Source: Planctomycetaceae bacterium
GTDB taxonomy: Bacteria; Planctomycetota; Phycisphaerae; SM23-33
Assembly (NCBI GenBank): GCA_039680605.1
Contig: JBDKTA010000012.1
Span: forward strand, 1 to 40,634
Direction: 5' to 3'
DNA: 40,634 bases
Every line of letters begins with the position of its first letter. Within the stretch, counting starts at the first letter, position 1. The translations under genes were made by a program, and so were the position numbers. The notes under the pieces were generated by a model. It was not told where the DNA came from and made no database searches. It worked only from the letters and a program-made list of their open reading frames with translations. Positions 30,433-39,854 of this stretch are shown piece after piece.

Positions 30433-33400
30433 CTACTTCGGTTCCGTCCAGAGGTCCTTCCAGAGACTGCGCAGGGCATCGGCGCCGTCGGCGACGCGGA
30501 TCAGTTTCGAGACCGTGGCAACGGCAGGGCCGGCGGCACTGCGGTGCAGCAGCATCTCGATTTCGACGACCTGCGAGGGATCGCCCGAGGCAGGAGGCTT
30601 GAGCCGCAGTTCCACCACGGCCTGTGCATGCGGCAAAAACCGCTCCTGCGTGTCCATGCACATGCCCATCCTCAGAAACAGGGCCTTCTCGTGCCGCGAC
30701 TTCGCGACAATCGGCAGGGTCATCGCCACATCGGGCGCCGCAACGGTCTTTCGCAGATCGTGCGCCCATTCTTCGCCCTTGCGGGCCAGTCCCGCCGGCA
30801 GGAGCGGCGAGACCACCGGCACAATTCGCACGGTCGTGCCGTTTTTCGCGGCCGCCCGCGAGAACTTCTGGCTGGCCTGCAGGCAGTGCTGCACCAGCGG
30901 CCTGACCGCCTCGTTCATGGGGGCTTTCAGCGAAACCTCCGGCACCGGCTCCACGCGTCCACTGGCCAGATCCAGAAGCTCTACCTGCAGCACCGGACCG
31001 GCATCGGCGTTGGCCACCTGCATTCGGATCGCCGCATCGTAGTGGATCGGTCGTGGATTGCGTCTGGCGCCGGTGGTCCTGGAGACGGGGGCGGCCGAGC
31101 TGAATCTCACGATGGAGACCTCGCCGCTGCTGCTCAGTTCGCCCGTCAGGAGAGTGCAGAATCGATCCACTTCGGCAGCGTCGGTCTGATCGCTCTTGCC
31201 TTCAGGCGGAACCAGAACGAACGTGAACTTGTTGTTCGCTGGCGCAGGGACTTCAGAGGGTCGCAGCGACGGTTCCACGGCAAGCCGACCGGACGGTTCA
31301 GGGACTGGCCGAGGCAGGGCCGCTTTCGGAGGCGTCCGGGCCGCGGGAGGCGTCTTGGGCACGATGCCCTGGATGTCGGGCGGGCGCGTCTTGACGGCCT
31401 GGATCGTCTCGGCGATCCGGGTTTGTTCGTCCGCATCGGCGGTGGAGCGTTTTAGCGCCTCCAACTGCGGCAGCGCCGAGCGAGCGGACTTGCCCAGGTA
31501 TGTCAGGATCGTCAGGGCGGCCGCACGCACTTCCGGATCGTCATCTTTCAACGCGGCGGCGGCCCCGCCGACGGAGGAGCGGCCCATGAAGAGGGTCAAC
31601 TGGTTGTGCAGCAGCGCGGCCGTCATGGGGCAACCCGACTGGGCCGGGATCAGGCGGACCATCCTTTCCGCGGTAGCGGCGTTGAGCTGGCCGCTTCTTT
31701 CCAGCCGGATGACGCTGTCAAATCGAGCGGTGTCTTCCTTCTTGCTATAGGGCACCTTCGTCTCGAGCCGCTTCCAGGCTTGATCGATAAGCCCAGGATC
31801 GGTGGTGGCGCGGTGTGCCTCAACCATCGCGATCAGGTCGGTTCCGTCGGCTGCGCGGCGTTTCACCGGCCTGTCCCGCAGGCGATTGAAATCATCGCGT
31901 TTTTCCGCCCACATGGCCTGCAGGGTGTCTTCGACGCGGTCGATGCTTCCGCTTCGCCGGATGGTGATGGCGTCGGGTCGCTTGTAGCGGCGCAGCGTCA
32001 GGTTGAGGGTCACCTCGCCGGGCCCGGCGGGCGAAGCTTGAATCTCTGACGAGACCTGCGCCACCGGATGGAACCTGCTGGTGCCGCTCGTGCGCGGCAT
32101 GCGCATCGCCGTGAAGATCATGTCCTCCAGCCCCGAGCGACTTTCCATCTCAGTGGTCAGATTCAGACGATCAGACAGTTCCGCCAGAGTGAGCATGCGG
32201 CGATGCAACTTGTCTTCGATGCCGGCCGGCAGCGACGGGTTGCGAGGGTGTAGGATCCGGATTTCCTCGGTTCCCGGTTCAGTATATCCGAGTTGTTTTT
32301 CCTTGGCCCTCTTGAAGTCAGCCACAAACGACTCTATCGCGGCGGAGTCGGCGGGCTGCGACGTCAGCTGCCGGCGGCAGAGGATTTGCCCCGTCCACAG
32401 GTTCAGCGCTTCCAGCATCCACTGGCGGCCTGAGGCGGCCTGGCGCACCGTCACGCGAACGAGGGCGTCATATTCAGCGGGGCAGTCTTCGGGCGGGCCG
32501 ACGAATCGCCGCTCGTGGAAGACCAGGCCGACCTGATCGGGGTTGTGCAGACGCACGGAATCAACTTTTGAAAGCGGCCCCTCCAAAGCCCGCCAGATCT
32601 CCTCGGCCGCGACTTGAGCCTCCCCGCTTGCGGCGGGCTCGACGTCGGGAACAATCGCCACAAACACGCCGGCATAATGTTGGGGCCTCTTGTCCAGCGA
32701 CGACGGATCCTCGATTGGAACGGCCAGGAACTTTTCCCGACCGGGACTCTTGGGCGCCAGGAAGCCCCGCACGTGCGGCTGTATCTTGAGCGACACGATT
32801 GCTTTCTTGATCCGTGCCAGTTCCTCTGGGGAACCGGTCAGTGCCGCCATCTTCTCCACGTCCGCCAGAGCCGGGCTGAGCCCTTTTCCCGCGTCAATCA
32901 ACACGTCCAATGCAGCGGCTCGCAGGTCTGGGTCCTTGTCGGCAAGTGCCCGTTGTAATGCCGGCAGCATCGCCGGGCGCGGCGTATAAAGCAGCTTGTT
33001 ATGCATGAAAGCCGCGGTATGGGGGCAGCCCTGCTGGGCGGGGATCAGGCGGATCAGATGCCAGGCGTTCGTCTCCTCAAACGGACCGGAAGCTGCCATC
33101 TTCTTGAGGACGCTCAGCCGCTTCATGTCCATTTCCGGCCCGCCGGCCGCTCTGTCTTCCAGAATGCTCCAGATCGGGTCGCAAGGTTCCTCAGCAGGGA
33201 CAACGGGCGCGGAAGGTTGCTGGACGGGCGCCGGCGCGGGAGAGGGGGAGCGACCTCCCGACCTCAGCAGCGTGTACAGCCCGATAACCAACCCAGCCGC
33301 GGCCGCGGCGCTGATCAGCCATCTGACGGTGCTTCCGGTTGACAGTCGCTTGGCTGCATGAGGGGCGGTCGCATCTGCGGGAATCGGCGGTGGACCATGC

Positions 33401-33474
33401 CCGGGGCGAAATTGCGGCGGCACCGGAGGCGGCGATGGCGAATCTTCAAAAGAATTGGGCCGGCGTGCTGTCAT
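30433..33474 (-). CDS. Large membrane-anchored protein with duplicated HEAT-type module
   Basis: 1013 residues of unknown function. The N-terminus is Pro-rich and cytoplasmic (PSPPPVPPQFRPGHGPPPIPAD), followed by one membrane segment at about 51-70 (VRWLISAAAAAGLVIGLYTLL), so most of the protein is periplasmic. A module occurs twice. The first copy, after the membrane segment, has HLIRLIPAQQGCPHTAAFMHNKLLYTP, then DKDPDLRAAALDVLIDAGKGL. The second, near residues 570-720, has RMVRLIPAQSGCPMTAALLHNQLTLF and DDDPEVRAAALTILTYLGKSA. Each pairs a helical HEAT-like unit with a downstream alpha/beta domain (VFVAIVPDVEP... and FTFVLVPPEGK...). ATG at 33474 with AAGGA close upstream. No neighbour reveals its role. 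Confidence 0.75.
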   Translation of the reverse strand: MTARRPNSFEDSPSPPPVPPQFRPGHGPPPIPADATAPHAAKRLSTGSTVRWLISAAAAAGLVIGLYTLLRSGGRSPSPAPAPVQQPSAPVVPAEEPCDPIWSILEDRAAGGPEMDMKRLSVLKKMAASGPFEETNAWHLIRLIPAQQGCPHTAAFMHNKLLYTPRPAMLPALQRALADKDPDLRAAALDVLIDAGKGLSPALADVEKMAALTGSPEELARIKKAIVSLKIQPHVRGFLAPKSPGREKFLAVPIEDPSSLDKRPQHYAGVFVAIVPDVEPAASGEAQVAAEEIWRALEGPLSKVDSVRLHNPDQVGLVFHERRFVGPPEDCPAEYDALVRVTVRQAASGRQWMLEALNLWTGQILCRRQLTSQPADSAAIESFVADFKRAKEKQLGYTEPGTEEIRILHPRNPSLPAGIEDKLHRRMLTLAELSDRLNLTTEMESRSGLEDMIFTAMRMPRTSGTSRFHPVAQVSSEIQASPAGPGEVTLNLTLRRYKRPDAITIRRSGSIDRVEDTLQAMWAEKRDDFNRLRDRPVKRRAADGTDLIAMVEAHRATTDPGLIDQAWKRLETKVPYSKKEDTARFDSVIRLERSGQLNAATAERMVRLIPAQSGCPMTAALLHNQLTLFMGRSSVGGAAAALKDDDPEVRAAALTILTYLGKSARSALPQLEALKRSTADADEQTRIAETIQAVKTRPPDIQGIVPKTPPAARTPPKAALPRPVPEPSGRLAVEPSLRPSEVPAPANNKFTFVLVPPEGKSDQTDAAEVDRFCTLLTGELSSSGEVSIVRFSSAAPVSRTTGARRNPRPIHYDAAIRMQVANADAGPVLQVELLDLASGRVEPVPEVSLKAPMNEAVRPLVQHCLQASQKFSRAAAKNGTTVRIVPVVSPLLPAGLARKGEEWAHDLRKTVAAPDVAMTLPIVAKSRHEKALFLRMGMCMDTQERFLPHAQAVVELRLKPPASGDPSQVVEIEMLLHRSAAGPAVATVSKLIRVADGADALRSLWKDLWTEPK

Positions 33475-33486
33475 ACCATCCTTATC

Positions 33487-33765
33487 TTAGTTGCGCTGCT
33501 TCTCTTTCTTCTTGGTCCGGAGTTCGTAGCTTGCAGCCGGACGCGCGTCTTTGTATTGATCCAGGGCCCCCTGGAGCATGGTGCGAACCCGTTGGGCTTC
33601 GGGCGACAGGGCCTTGAGAGGTTTCTTCTCCAGAACATCGTTGCTGAGGTCGTAGAACGTTCCATTGCGATACAACTTGTAGCGTTGGTTCCGGGCCCAC
33701 TCCTGGCCGGCCGGGCCGCCGTTCCGCGAGAACCAACAATAGATCCATTGTCTTGGAGTCGCCGG
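33487..33765 (-). pseudogene. Sulfatase C-terminal remnant
   Basis: 93 codons opening directly after an in-frame TGA (33766-33768). They read TPRQWIYCWFSRNGG, then GQEWARNQRYKLYRNG and FYDLSNDVLEKKPLKA, which is the end of formylglycine-dependent sulfatases. The catalytic N-terminal part (CxPSR) is absent from the window; the VWA gene starts 38 bases beyond. It is a remnant of a sulfatase gene and probably marks a deletion. No valid start exists except an internal ATG. Confidence 0.85.
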
Positions 33766-33803
33766 TCAATTGTTCTCATGAGCTCTCCTGGCTTACAGAT
33801 GCC

Positions 33804-36431
33804 TCACACCAGCCCTTTGTGTTTTCGCAGCACCCATTCGATGCATTGCAGCGACAGCAGCATCAGCAGCAGGACGACCAGCGGCCAGTCGAGGGGCTTG
33901 GGTTTGCCCAGGGATTTGTGGACGACGACTTCCTGGGGTTTGGGGCGGGTCTGGAGTTTGAGGCTTTCCAGCAGCGGGCCGACCTCGCGCAGGGGGGCGT
34001 ATTGCCCGCCGCTGGAGCGGGACATCTCGCTCAGCAGGTCCAGGTCCGGCGTGACGGTCTCAGACTCCAGGTCGCGCGAGACGACCTCGAACTTGTGCTC
34101 GGCGGCGAGCTTCTTGCCCGCCACCGTCGCCTCGATGTTCAGGCTGTAAACGCCCGGCGTCATCAGCCGGCGCAGCACGCCGGTGCGCATGACCGGCCCC
34201 TCGGCCGTGGTAATGAGCTGGCGGGAATTGTCCGGTCCCGTCAGGACAACCGTCGCCGGGGCCTTGGGCATGGGCAGCCCGCGCGGGTCTTCGACGCCGG
34301 CGGTGATGTTGATGATCTCGGCGCCGGACGTCAGCGCCTGCAGGTTGTAGCTGCCGCGATCGGTCGCCACCCACACGTTGCCCTTAGGCGCCGACAGGAA
34401 CAGCCCCACCTGCCGCCAGAACCGCCGCTGCAGCGCCGCGGTGTCTTTGGGATTGAGCACCCAGCGCCACGTGGTGTCGAAAGCCACCGCCAACGACCGC
34501 CCCTTGCCGTACTGCTGGGCCACGATCAGTGGATGGTTCTCGCTGCTGCGCGCCAGCACCACCGCGGCGGGCTTTAAGCCGCCCAGCTTGTTGGCGCCCG
34601 ACAGCGGCGCCAGCGACGCCCAGGCGGCCGCCGCGTCGCCGGCGTCGATCTGCATCATCTCGTCGCGCAGCCCCTCTTCGGTGGGCACGACGCGCACCTC
34701 TTTGTCGATCTGACCGTCCGAGGCGGCCATCTCCACCGGCAGGGCCTGCGCGACGGCGGTGGCGTCCCACTTGCCGTTGGCGAAGCTGTCGGTCCCGCCG
34801 ATCATGCACAGGCCCTTGCCGTATTTCTCGACCAGCTCGCGGATGATCTCGCACTGCTGGGGCGTAAAGCACGAGGCGGGCACGTCGCCGAGGATGATGG
34901 CGTGGTACCGCAGCCATTCCTTAATGTCGACCGGAAGGGTGTTGGGCGTGCCGGCGCCGGCGGGCGCCAGCAGCACGCGCCGGTCGACGCCGAACCGCTG
35001 CCCCGTCGACAGCGCCTGCGTGATGTACTTCGACTCGTACCGGAACCGCCCCTCGACGTACAGGATGCGGATCTCGCGGTCCACCACGTGAACCAGCGCC
35101 GCGGCGCTGGGGCGGCCCAGAAGGCCTTCGATCTTCTCCCCCGAAGCCTCGGCCGTCACCGTCAGGCGCTGGTAGCCGCTCTGCGTGGGCACGTGGACGA
35201 ACTGCACGTTTTCCGACAGCACGTCGGAGGCCACGGGCAGGTCCTTCTTGCCCACCACCGTCTCGCCGAAGCGGCAGACGACGCTGACCGATCGCCCCTT
35301 CAGACCGGTGGCCTTGACCTGGGCGTTGATGGGCAGGGAGTTGAAGGCCTCGACTTCCTTCTGCATGTCCTGCGGCAGCGTGACGCTCAGGATGCGCATG
35401 AACTTTTCGGGCGAGGGCGAGCCCACGCCGACGGTGTAGATCGGCAGCGTGCTGGCGCGGGCGAAGGTCTGCGGGCGCGTCGCGTCGGTGGCGGCGGTGT
35501 TGTTGCATCCGTCGCTGACGAGCACGATGGCCGTCACTGCCCGCGAGGTGGCCTGGTGGGGCTCGACAGCGGCGGCGAGCGAGTCGCCCAGGGCGGTAGA
35601 GGCGCCGGTGGCATCGGTCGGCAGCGGCATGGGGCCTGGGGCGTCGGGGGGCATCGGCACGGCGGGGCGGGCCTTGCTGTCGAAGGGGACCAGCTCGATG
35701 TCGCTGTGCTTGAAGATTTCGCCCAGGGCGCGGCGCTGGTCGTTCAGGGCCAAGTACACCGAGGTGATGCGGCTGACGGGGCTCTGCCCTTCGGGCAGGC
35801 TGGTGAGTTTGTAATCGGGGGGCATGTCGCGGCGCTGCATGGAACTGGAGACGTCGACGGCCAGCAGCACCAGCCCCCGCACATCGGTGGTGGTGCGGTA
35901 TTCCAGCGCCGGACCCAGCGCCCACAGCGCCAGCAGCAGCACCGCCAGCAGCCTCAGCCCCAGCAGCAGGGCCTTGGCCTTGGGTTTGAGCGGCGTGGTT
36001 GTGCTGGCGTATGCCCGGACGGACCAGGCCAGCGCCGCCGCGGCCAGGGTGACGACTTGTCCGGCCGGGGTCCAGAACAGGCACAGCAGCATCAGAGCCA
36101 TCAGAGCGCTGGAGACGGCGCCGGCCAGGGCGAAGGCCCGTGCGCGTCCGTCGCGGCCTCGAATGGCGGCGCCGATGGCGGCGATGATCGCCGGTGCCGC
36201 CAGGGCGGGCAGGGCCAGGGCGGGGAAACCCCACCACGCTCCGACGCCGGCCAGCGCCGCGCCGCCGGCCAGTGCAGCGGCCATCGTTGCCGCCGCGCCG
36301 CGTCCGCCGCGCCGCGCCAGGCGCAGCGTCATAAAGATCGCCTCGCCCACCAGCGCCGCCGCGGCGACGACCGACAGCAGCACCGGCCAATTCGGAGGCT
36401 CCAGCACCAGACTGACGCCCAAGAGGCTCAT
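33804..36431 (-). CDS. VWA-domain membrane protein (BatA-like, with glutamine amidotransferase-like fold)
   Basis: 875 residues. At least four or five hydrophobic segments lie in the first 180 (LLSVVAAAALVGEAIFMTL; AAALAGGAALAGVGAWWG; ALMALMLLCLFW; LLAVLLLALWALGPALEY). A von Willebrand A domain follows, whose MIDAS motif DVSSSM is at 193-198, with the second-motif region near TAIVLVSDGCNN. Residues from about 480 look like a class-I glutamine amidotransferase-like domain (YHAIILGDVPASCFTPQQ; GLCMIGGTDSFANG), without the usual catalytic Cys triad that I can be sure of. The end resembles a beta-sandwich. Many planctomycetes have such proteins. Function is unknown; a role in metal-dependent protein assembly is inferred. 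Confidence 0.82.
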   Translation of the reverse strand: MSLLGVSLVLEPPNWPVLLSVVAAAALVGEAIFMTLRLARRGGRGAAATMAAALAGGAALAGVGAWWGFPALALPALAAPAIIAAIGAAIRGRDGRARAFALAGAVSSALMALMLLCLFWTPAGQVVTLAAAALAWSVRAYASTTTPLKPKAKALLLGLRLLAVLLLALWALGPALEYRTTTDVRGLVLLAVDVSSSMQRRDMPPDYKLTSLPEGQSPVSRITSVYLALNDQRRALGEIFKHSDIELVPFDSKARPAVPMPPDAPGPMPLPTDATGASTALGDSLAAAVEPHQATSRAVTAIVLVSDGCNNTAATDATRPQTFARASTLPIYTVGVGSPSPEKFMRILSVTLPQDMQKEVEAFNSLPINAQVKATGLKGRSVSVVCRFGETVVGKKDLPVASDVLSENVQFVHVPTQSGYQRLTVTAEASGEKIEGLLGRPSAAALVHVVDREIRILYVEGRFRYESKYITQALSTGQRFGVDRRVLLAPAGAGTPNTLPVDIKEWLRYHAIILGDVPASCFTPQQCEIIRELVEKYGKGLCMIGGTDSFANGKWDATAVAQALPVEMAASDGQIDKEVRVVPTEEGLRDEMMQIDAGDAAAAWASLAPLSGANKLGGLKPAAVVLARSSENHPLIVAQQYGKGRSLAVAFDTTWRWVLNPKDTAALQRRFWRQVGLFLSAPKGNVWVATDRGSYNLQALTSGAEIINITAGVEDPRGLPMPKAPATVVLTGPDNSRQLITTAEGPVMRTGVLRRLMTPGVYSLNIEATVAGKKLAAEHKFEVVSRDLESETVTPDLDLLSEMSRSSGGQYAPLREVGPLLESLKLQTRPKPQEVVVHKSLGKPKPLDWPLVVLLLMLLSLQCIEWVLRKHKGLV

Positions 36432-36719
36432 GTCTGCAGAGTAACCGCCGCCGCGGCAAGAATAAAGGCGTTACTCGCAGCGCGGGCGGCGCCGGCAAAT
36501 CCATAACGGATGCGGATTCCGGAATGCGGATCAGCGGCTTGATCAATCGACGATGGGGCGGGAACGATTTTGCATTCCTCACGCTCAACGTGAGGGTTTA
36601 TCATGAGGCCGGGCGGCATGGCGACACGTGCCGTTCAGTGGGCCTCCATGAACGTGCCTGGCGGGAATCTCCGCCCCAGGCGGGGCAGTGACAAGGACAC
36701 CGACGTGCGTAGTATCTCC
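36432..36719. other. Spacer between VWA gene and second propeller gene
   Basis: About 290 bases of divergent spacer. It contains a hairpin CCTCACG-CTCAA-CGTGAGG (36576-36594), a GCATGGCGACA fragment reminiscent of family B (36617-36627) and GGCGGGAATCTCCGCC (36660-36675). No gene is supported. Both flanking genes start from here, so promoters should lie in it, though none is obvious. Confidence 0.45.
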
Positions 36720-39497
36720 ATGAGCCTGGAAGGTTGCAGTCCGCCGCGCGGGGGACGCATGCCCGCATCGGCCGTTCTGCTGACGGTTTTGCTCTGCGGC
36801 CCGCTGCAGGCGGGGGTGGTCGAATACACCGATCGGACGGAGTGGGAAAGGGCCGTCAAGCACTTCACGCCCGTTCGCTTCGCCAACGAAAAGCTGGAGA
36901 AGAATGTTCCGCTCAACGCCGGGCTGATCACGATTGTGGCTACCGGAACCGGTTCTGTGGGGATCGGAGCGGCCAAGGACGGCACGCTCTCTCTGAGCGG
37001 AAGCGGCACGACGGCGCCGTGGTTTCGCCATACGATCACGATCAACGGCGGCAAGGTCTGCGCCGTCGGCTGGGACTTCTCGCATCCCGGTTACAAGGGG
37101 ATGTACAAGTCCGTGCTCACGCATGACGGCGGCACGATCGAGAAGATCTGGCCGGAGAACAAGGGCAAGGGGTTTCTGGGGTACATCGACACCAAGGGCA
37201 AGACCATCAGCGGGTTCTGGTTCGGCTCGACCGGACGATGCAACTTCACCGGCGCCGGCGTCGAGAACATCTGCCTGAGCAATCTTCAGCCGCCGCCGGG
37301 TCTGGACTCGGTGCCGCCGGAATGGGCGGCGTTCGACATCCAGTACAAGGCGACCTGGGACCAGACGCTGGCGGCCAACACCGAGCAGCAGTGGCAGAAG
37401 GAGTTTGCCACCGGGACGCCGGCGCTCAAGAGCTATCTGGCCAAGGGTGAGGACGCCGTGCGGTTCGTCATCGCCCTGCGAAAGATCCGATTGCTCAAGG
37501 CCATGATCGAGCGGTTCCCCGACGAAAAGGCCAAACACGCCCAGGCCCACAAGACCATCGCCCAGACCAGCCGCGAAATGATCCTGCCGTGGTGGCCCGA
37601 CCCCGAGAGCAGCCCGCTGGGCGCGCTGGACCCGCCGGAGATCGACCGTGAAATCACCACGCGATGGGAGGCCCTGGCCGGGGCGGCCAAGTCGCTCCAG
37701 GCGTCCGAATCGCTTCATCCCGACGACGTGCAGGGGCTGCTGAATCTGCTCGCCCAGCGCGACGCGCGTCTGCAGATCAGCCCTTGGCACTTCGTCTCGT
37801 ACCGCCTGGCGATGGAAGACCTGTTGGAGCACCTGTCCGCCTCGCAGCTCGCGCGGGTCCGCGCAGCCCAGGAAGAATACGCCGTCCGCTTCGCCGGCGA
37901 ACTGGCTCGCACGGGAGACTTCGACGAAGCCGCCAGGCTCTCCCGACGTGCCCCCTGGGCCCGAAGCGTTCATGAACTCCTGCTCGATCTGAGCGAGCGG
38001 GCCCTGCAGCAAGGGCGCTGCCAATGGGCGATGGCGTCGCTGAACGATCTGCTCGATCATGCCGACGATCCGGAAATCCGCCACGCGGCCCAGGCCGCCA
38101 GGTGGGTTGCGATGGCGCGGCAAGGCACCGCCCCAGCCCTGCACGCTGCCGCCATGGCGGAGGTTCCCGATGAAACGCCCATGCCCTGGCGGGGCGGGAC
38201 CCTTACCGCCTCGGCGATCAAGAAAGCACTGCTGGGCCCCAGCCGCGGCGGCGAGGTGGCGCTCGCCGATCTGGCCCGCAAGAGCGTCCAGTTGCCCGCG
38301 GGCTGGCCCGGCGACCAGCGATGCACCGACGGTCCGCAACTGGACTTCGGTCTGCATACGCCCTGGCCGATCAGCCAGGTCCAGGCCACCGACCGGGCGA
38401 TCTACGTGATGGGCGCCGCGCGCGTCGCTCGCTTCAATGCCGACGGCAGCGGACCGCTCTGGACCGGCTCGCTGCTTGAACCCGCCGCCGCGGCGCCGTG
38501 GGACCCCGCCGCACTGGATCGCTACATCAAGAGCGTCAAGCCGGATACCCGATTCGAGCGGCGGGGGGTCTGTGTGCGCGGCGAAACGTCCTCGGCCTTA
38601 TCCGATGACGGCCGGTTCATCTACCGCCTCGTGGCCGCGGCCAAACAGAGCGTGGTCGCGCTGAGTGCTGCCGATGGCCAGGCTCTCTGGTCTACCGCCG
38701 CTCGCGACGACTGGCGAAGCTTCATGCCGATGAGCCGTCCGGCCGCTGCCGACGGGCGCGTGTATGTGCTGGCCGTTCCTGCCGCCCTGGGCGCCGACGC
38801 CGGTCTGGGCGGGGGCAAAGACGCCGGACCGGCGGTTCTGTGGCGGCTGGTCTGCGCGGACGGTCGCGACGGCCGCGTGCTGTGGACCCAGCCGCTAAGC
38901 TGGCAGCCGTTCACGCTGCTGGACAGCGCCCGCGGGGCCGGCGGAGTGGCAATTTACGACGGCTGGGTCTACTGCTCGACGAGCATGGGAATCGTGGCGC
39001 GCTGCGATGTTCGCGACGGCGCCCTCGACTGGGTTCGCGGCTACGCCAGCACCGCCGACGTCGACCCGCAGGCAGAGAACTTCAGTCGCGAGGGCTCCGC
39101 GCCGCTGCTGTCCGGCCAGACGCTCCTGCTGGCCCCGCGCGACCATACCGGCGTGATGGCCATGCGATGCGACAGCGGACAGTTCCTCTGGGAAACCATG
39201 GCCGTTCCGTCCGACAGGCTCATCGCCGTCAGCGGCAATGTAGTGCTAGCCGTCGGTCCGCGAAGGCTCTGCGCGCTGGACCTGGCCGGCGGGCGTGTGC
39301 TCTGGTCGCGCGAGTTCCCCCAGGGGACGCTCTCGCAAGGCGCCCTCGCCGGCGGCTGTGCGATCGTGACGTCGGCGGGCAAGTTGCACCGCATCGCCAT
39401 TTCAACGGGGCAGGATGTCGAGAGCGTGGATCTTCAACCGCCTCCTGCGCATCCGGTGGTGCTGGAGGGCGCGCTGCTGGATGTGAAGGCCCCTTAG
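36720..39497 (+). CDS. Exported PQQ-type beta-propeller protein (shortened paralogue)
   Basis: 925 residues from the ATG at 36720. I chose it because it includes basic residues (PPRGGRMPASAVLLTVLLCG) needed for a signal peptide; an ATG at 36759 lacks them. Residues 30-190 form a domain resembling those of PEP-CTERM-type surface proteins (VVEYTDRTEWERAVKHFTP, GKTISGFWFGST). The rest is clearly related to the 1299-residue protein at 7931, e.g. MSRPAAADGRVYVLAVP, PLLSGQTLLLAPRDHTGVMAM, AVSGNVVLAVGPRRLCALDL. It ends at VVLEGALLDVKAP, where the longer protein continues for about 400 residues. The N-terminal extra domain and C-terminal shortening make it a reshaped paralogue. Function unknown. Confidence 0.82.
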   Translation: MSLEGCSPPRGGRMPASAVLLTVLLCGPLQAGVVEYTDRTEWERAVKHFTPVRFANEKLEKNVPLNAGLITIVATGTGSVGIGAAKDGTLSLSGSGTTAPWFRHTITINGGKVCAVGWDFSHPGYKGMYKSVLTHDGGTIEKIWPENKGKGFLGYIDTKGKTISGFWFGSTGRCNFTGAGVENICLSNLQPPPGLDSVPPEWAAFDIQYKATWDQTLAANTEQQWQKEFATGTPALKSYLAKGEDAVRFVIALRKIRLLKAMIERFPDEKAKHAQAHKTIAQTSREMILPWWPDPESSPLGALDPPEIDREITTRWEALAGAAKSLQASESLHPDDVQGLLNLLAQRDARLQISPWHFVSYRLAMEDLLEHLSASQLARVRAAQEEYAVRFAGELARTGDFDEAARLSRRAPWARSVHELLLDLSERALQQGRCQWAMASLNDLLDHADDPEIRHAAQAARWVAMARQGTAPALHAAAMAEVPDETPMPWRGGTLTASAIKKALLGPSRGGEVALADLARKSVQLPAGWPGDQRCTDGPQLDFGLHTPWPISQVQATDRAIYVMGAARVARFNADGSGPLWTGSLLEPAAAAPWDPAALDRYIKSVKPDTRFERRGVCVRGETSSALSDDGRFIYRLVAAAKQSVVALSAADGQALWSTAARDDWRSFMPMSRPAAADGRVYVLAVPAALGADAGLGGGKDAGPAVLWRLVCADGRDGRVLWTQPLSWQPFTLLDSARGAGGVAIYDGWVYCSTSMGIVARCDVRDGALDWVRGYASTADVDPQAENFSREGSAPLLSGQTLLLAPRDHTGVMAMRCDSGQFLWETMAVPSDRLIAVSGNVVLAVGPRRLCALDLAGGRVLWSREFPQGTLSQGALAGGCAIVTSAGKLHRIAISTGQDVESVDLQPPPAHPVVLEGALLDVKAP

Positions 39498-39705
39498 CCC
39501 GGAAACACCTTTGCACCGCAGAGATCGCAGAGACCGCAGAGGCATATGTTTTTAGCATGATGCCTCTGCGCCGGGTGGCATGGCGACCCACGAGAAACTC
39601 AAAGTGTGTCGCCATGCCACCCCGCGCCTGACCTGTGGACGCTGAGGATGTCAGAAATAAACAACCTCCTTCCTCTGCGACCTCTGCGACCTCTGCGGCT
39701 TGTTC
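39494..39705. repeat. Family D element (copy 2) with nested family B repeat
   Basis: Left: TTAGCCCG then CACCGCAGAGATCGCAGAG. Right, reverse complement: GCCGCAGAGGTCGCAGAGG. Inside at 39573-39623 is a two-arm family B palindrome (GGGTGGCATGGCGAC / GTCGCCATGCCACCC). It fills the larger part of the 357-base gap between the propeller gene and the rhodanese gene; the remaining part (39706-39854) shows no gene. Confidence 0.72.
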
Positions 39706-39854
39706 CATCCCTGTAGGTCAAAGGCGGATACTCTTTTCAGGCAGATCTCGCGGAAGTTATGGAGTGGACTTGCGCAGCGGGGCATAGAATTTGAGTGCTG
39801 TGACGGAACGGATGATCGGGACGGATCCCGTTGACAAATGAATAGAGGTGTTTC

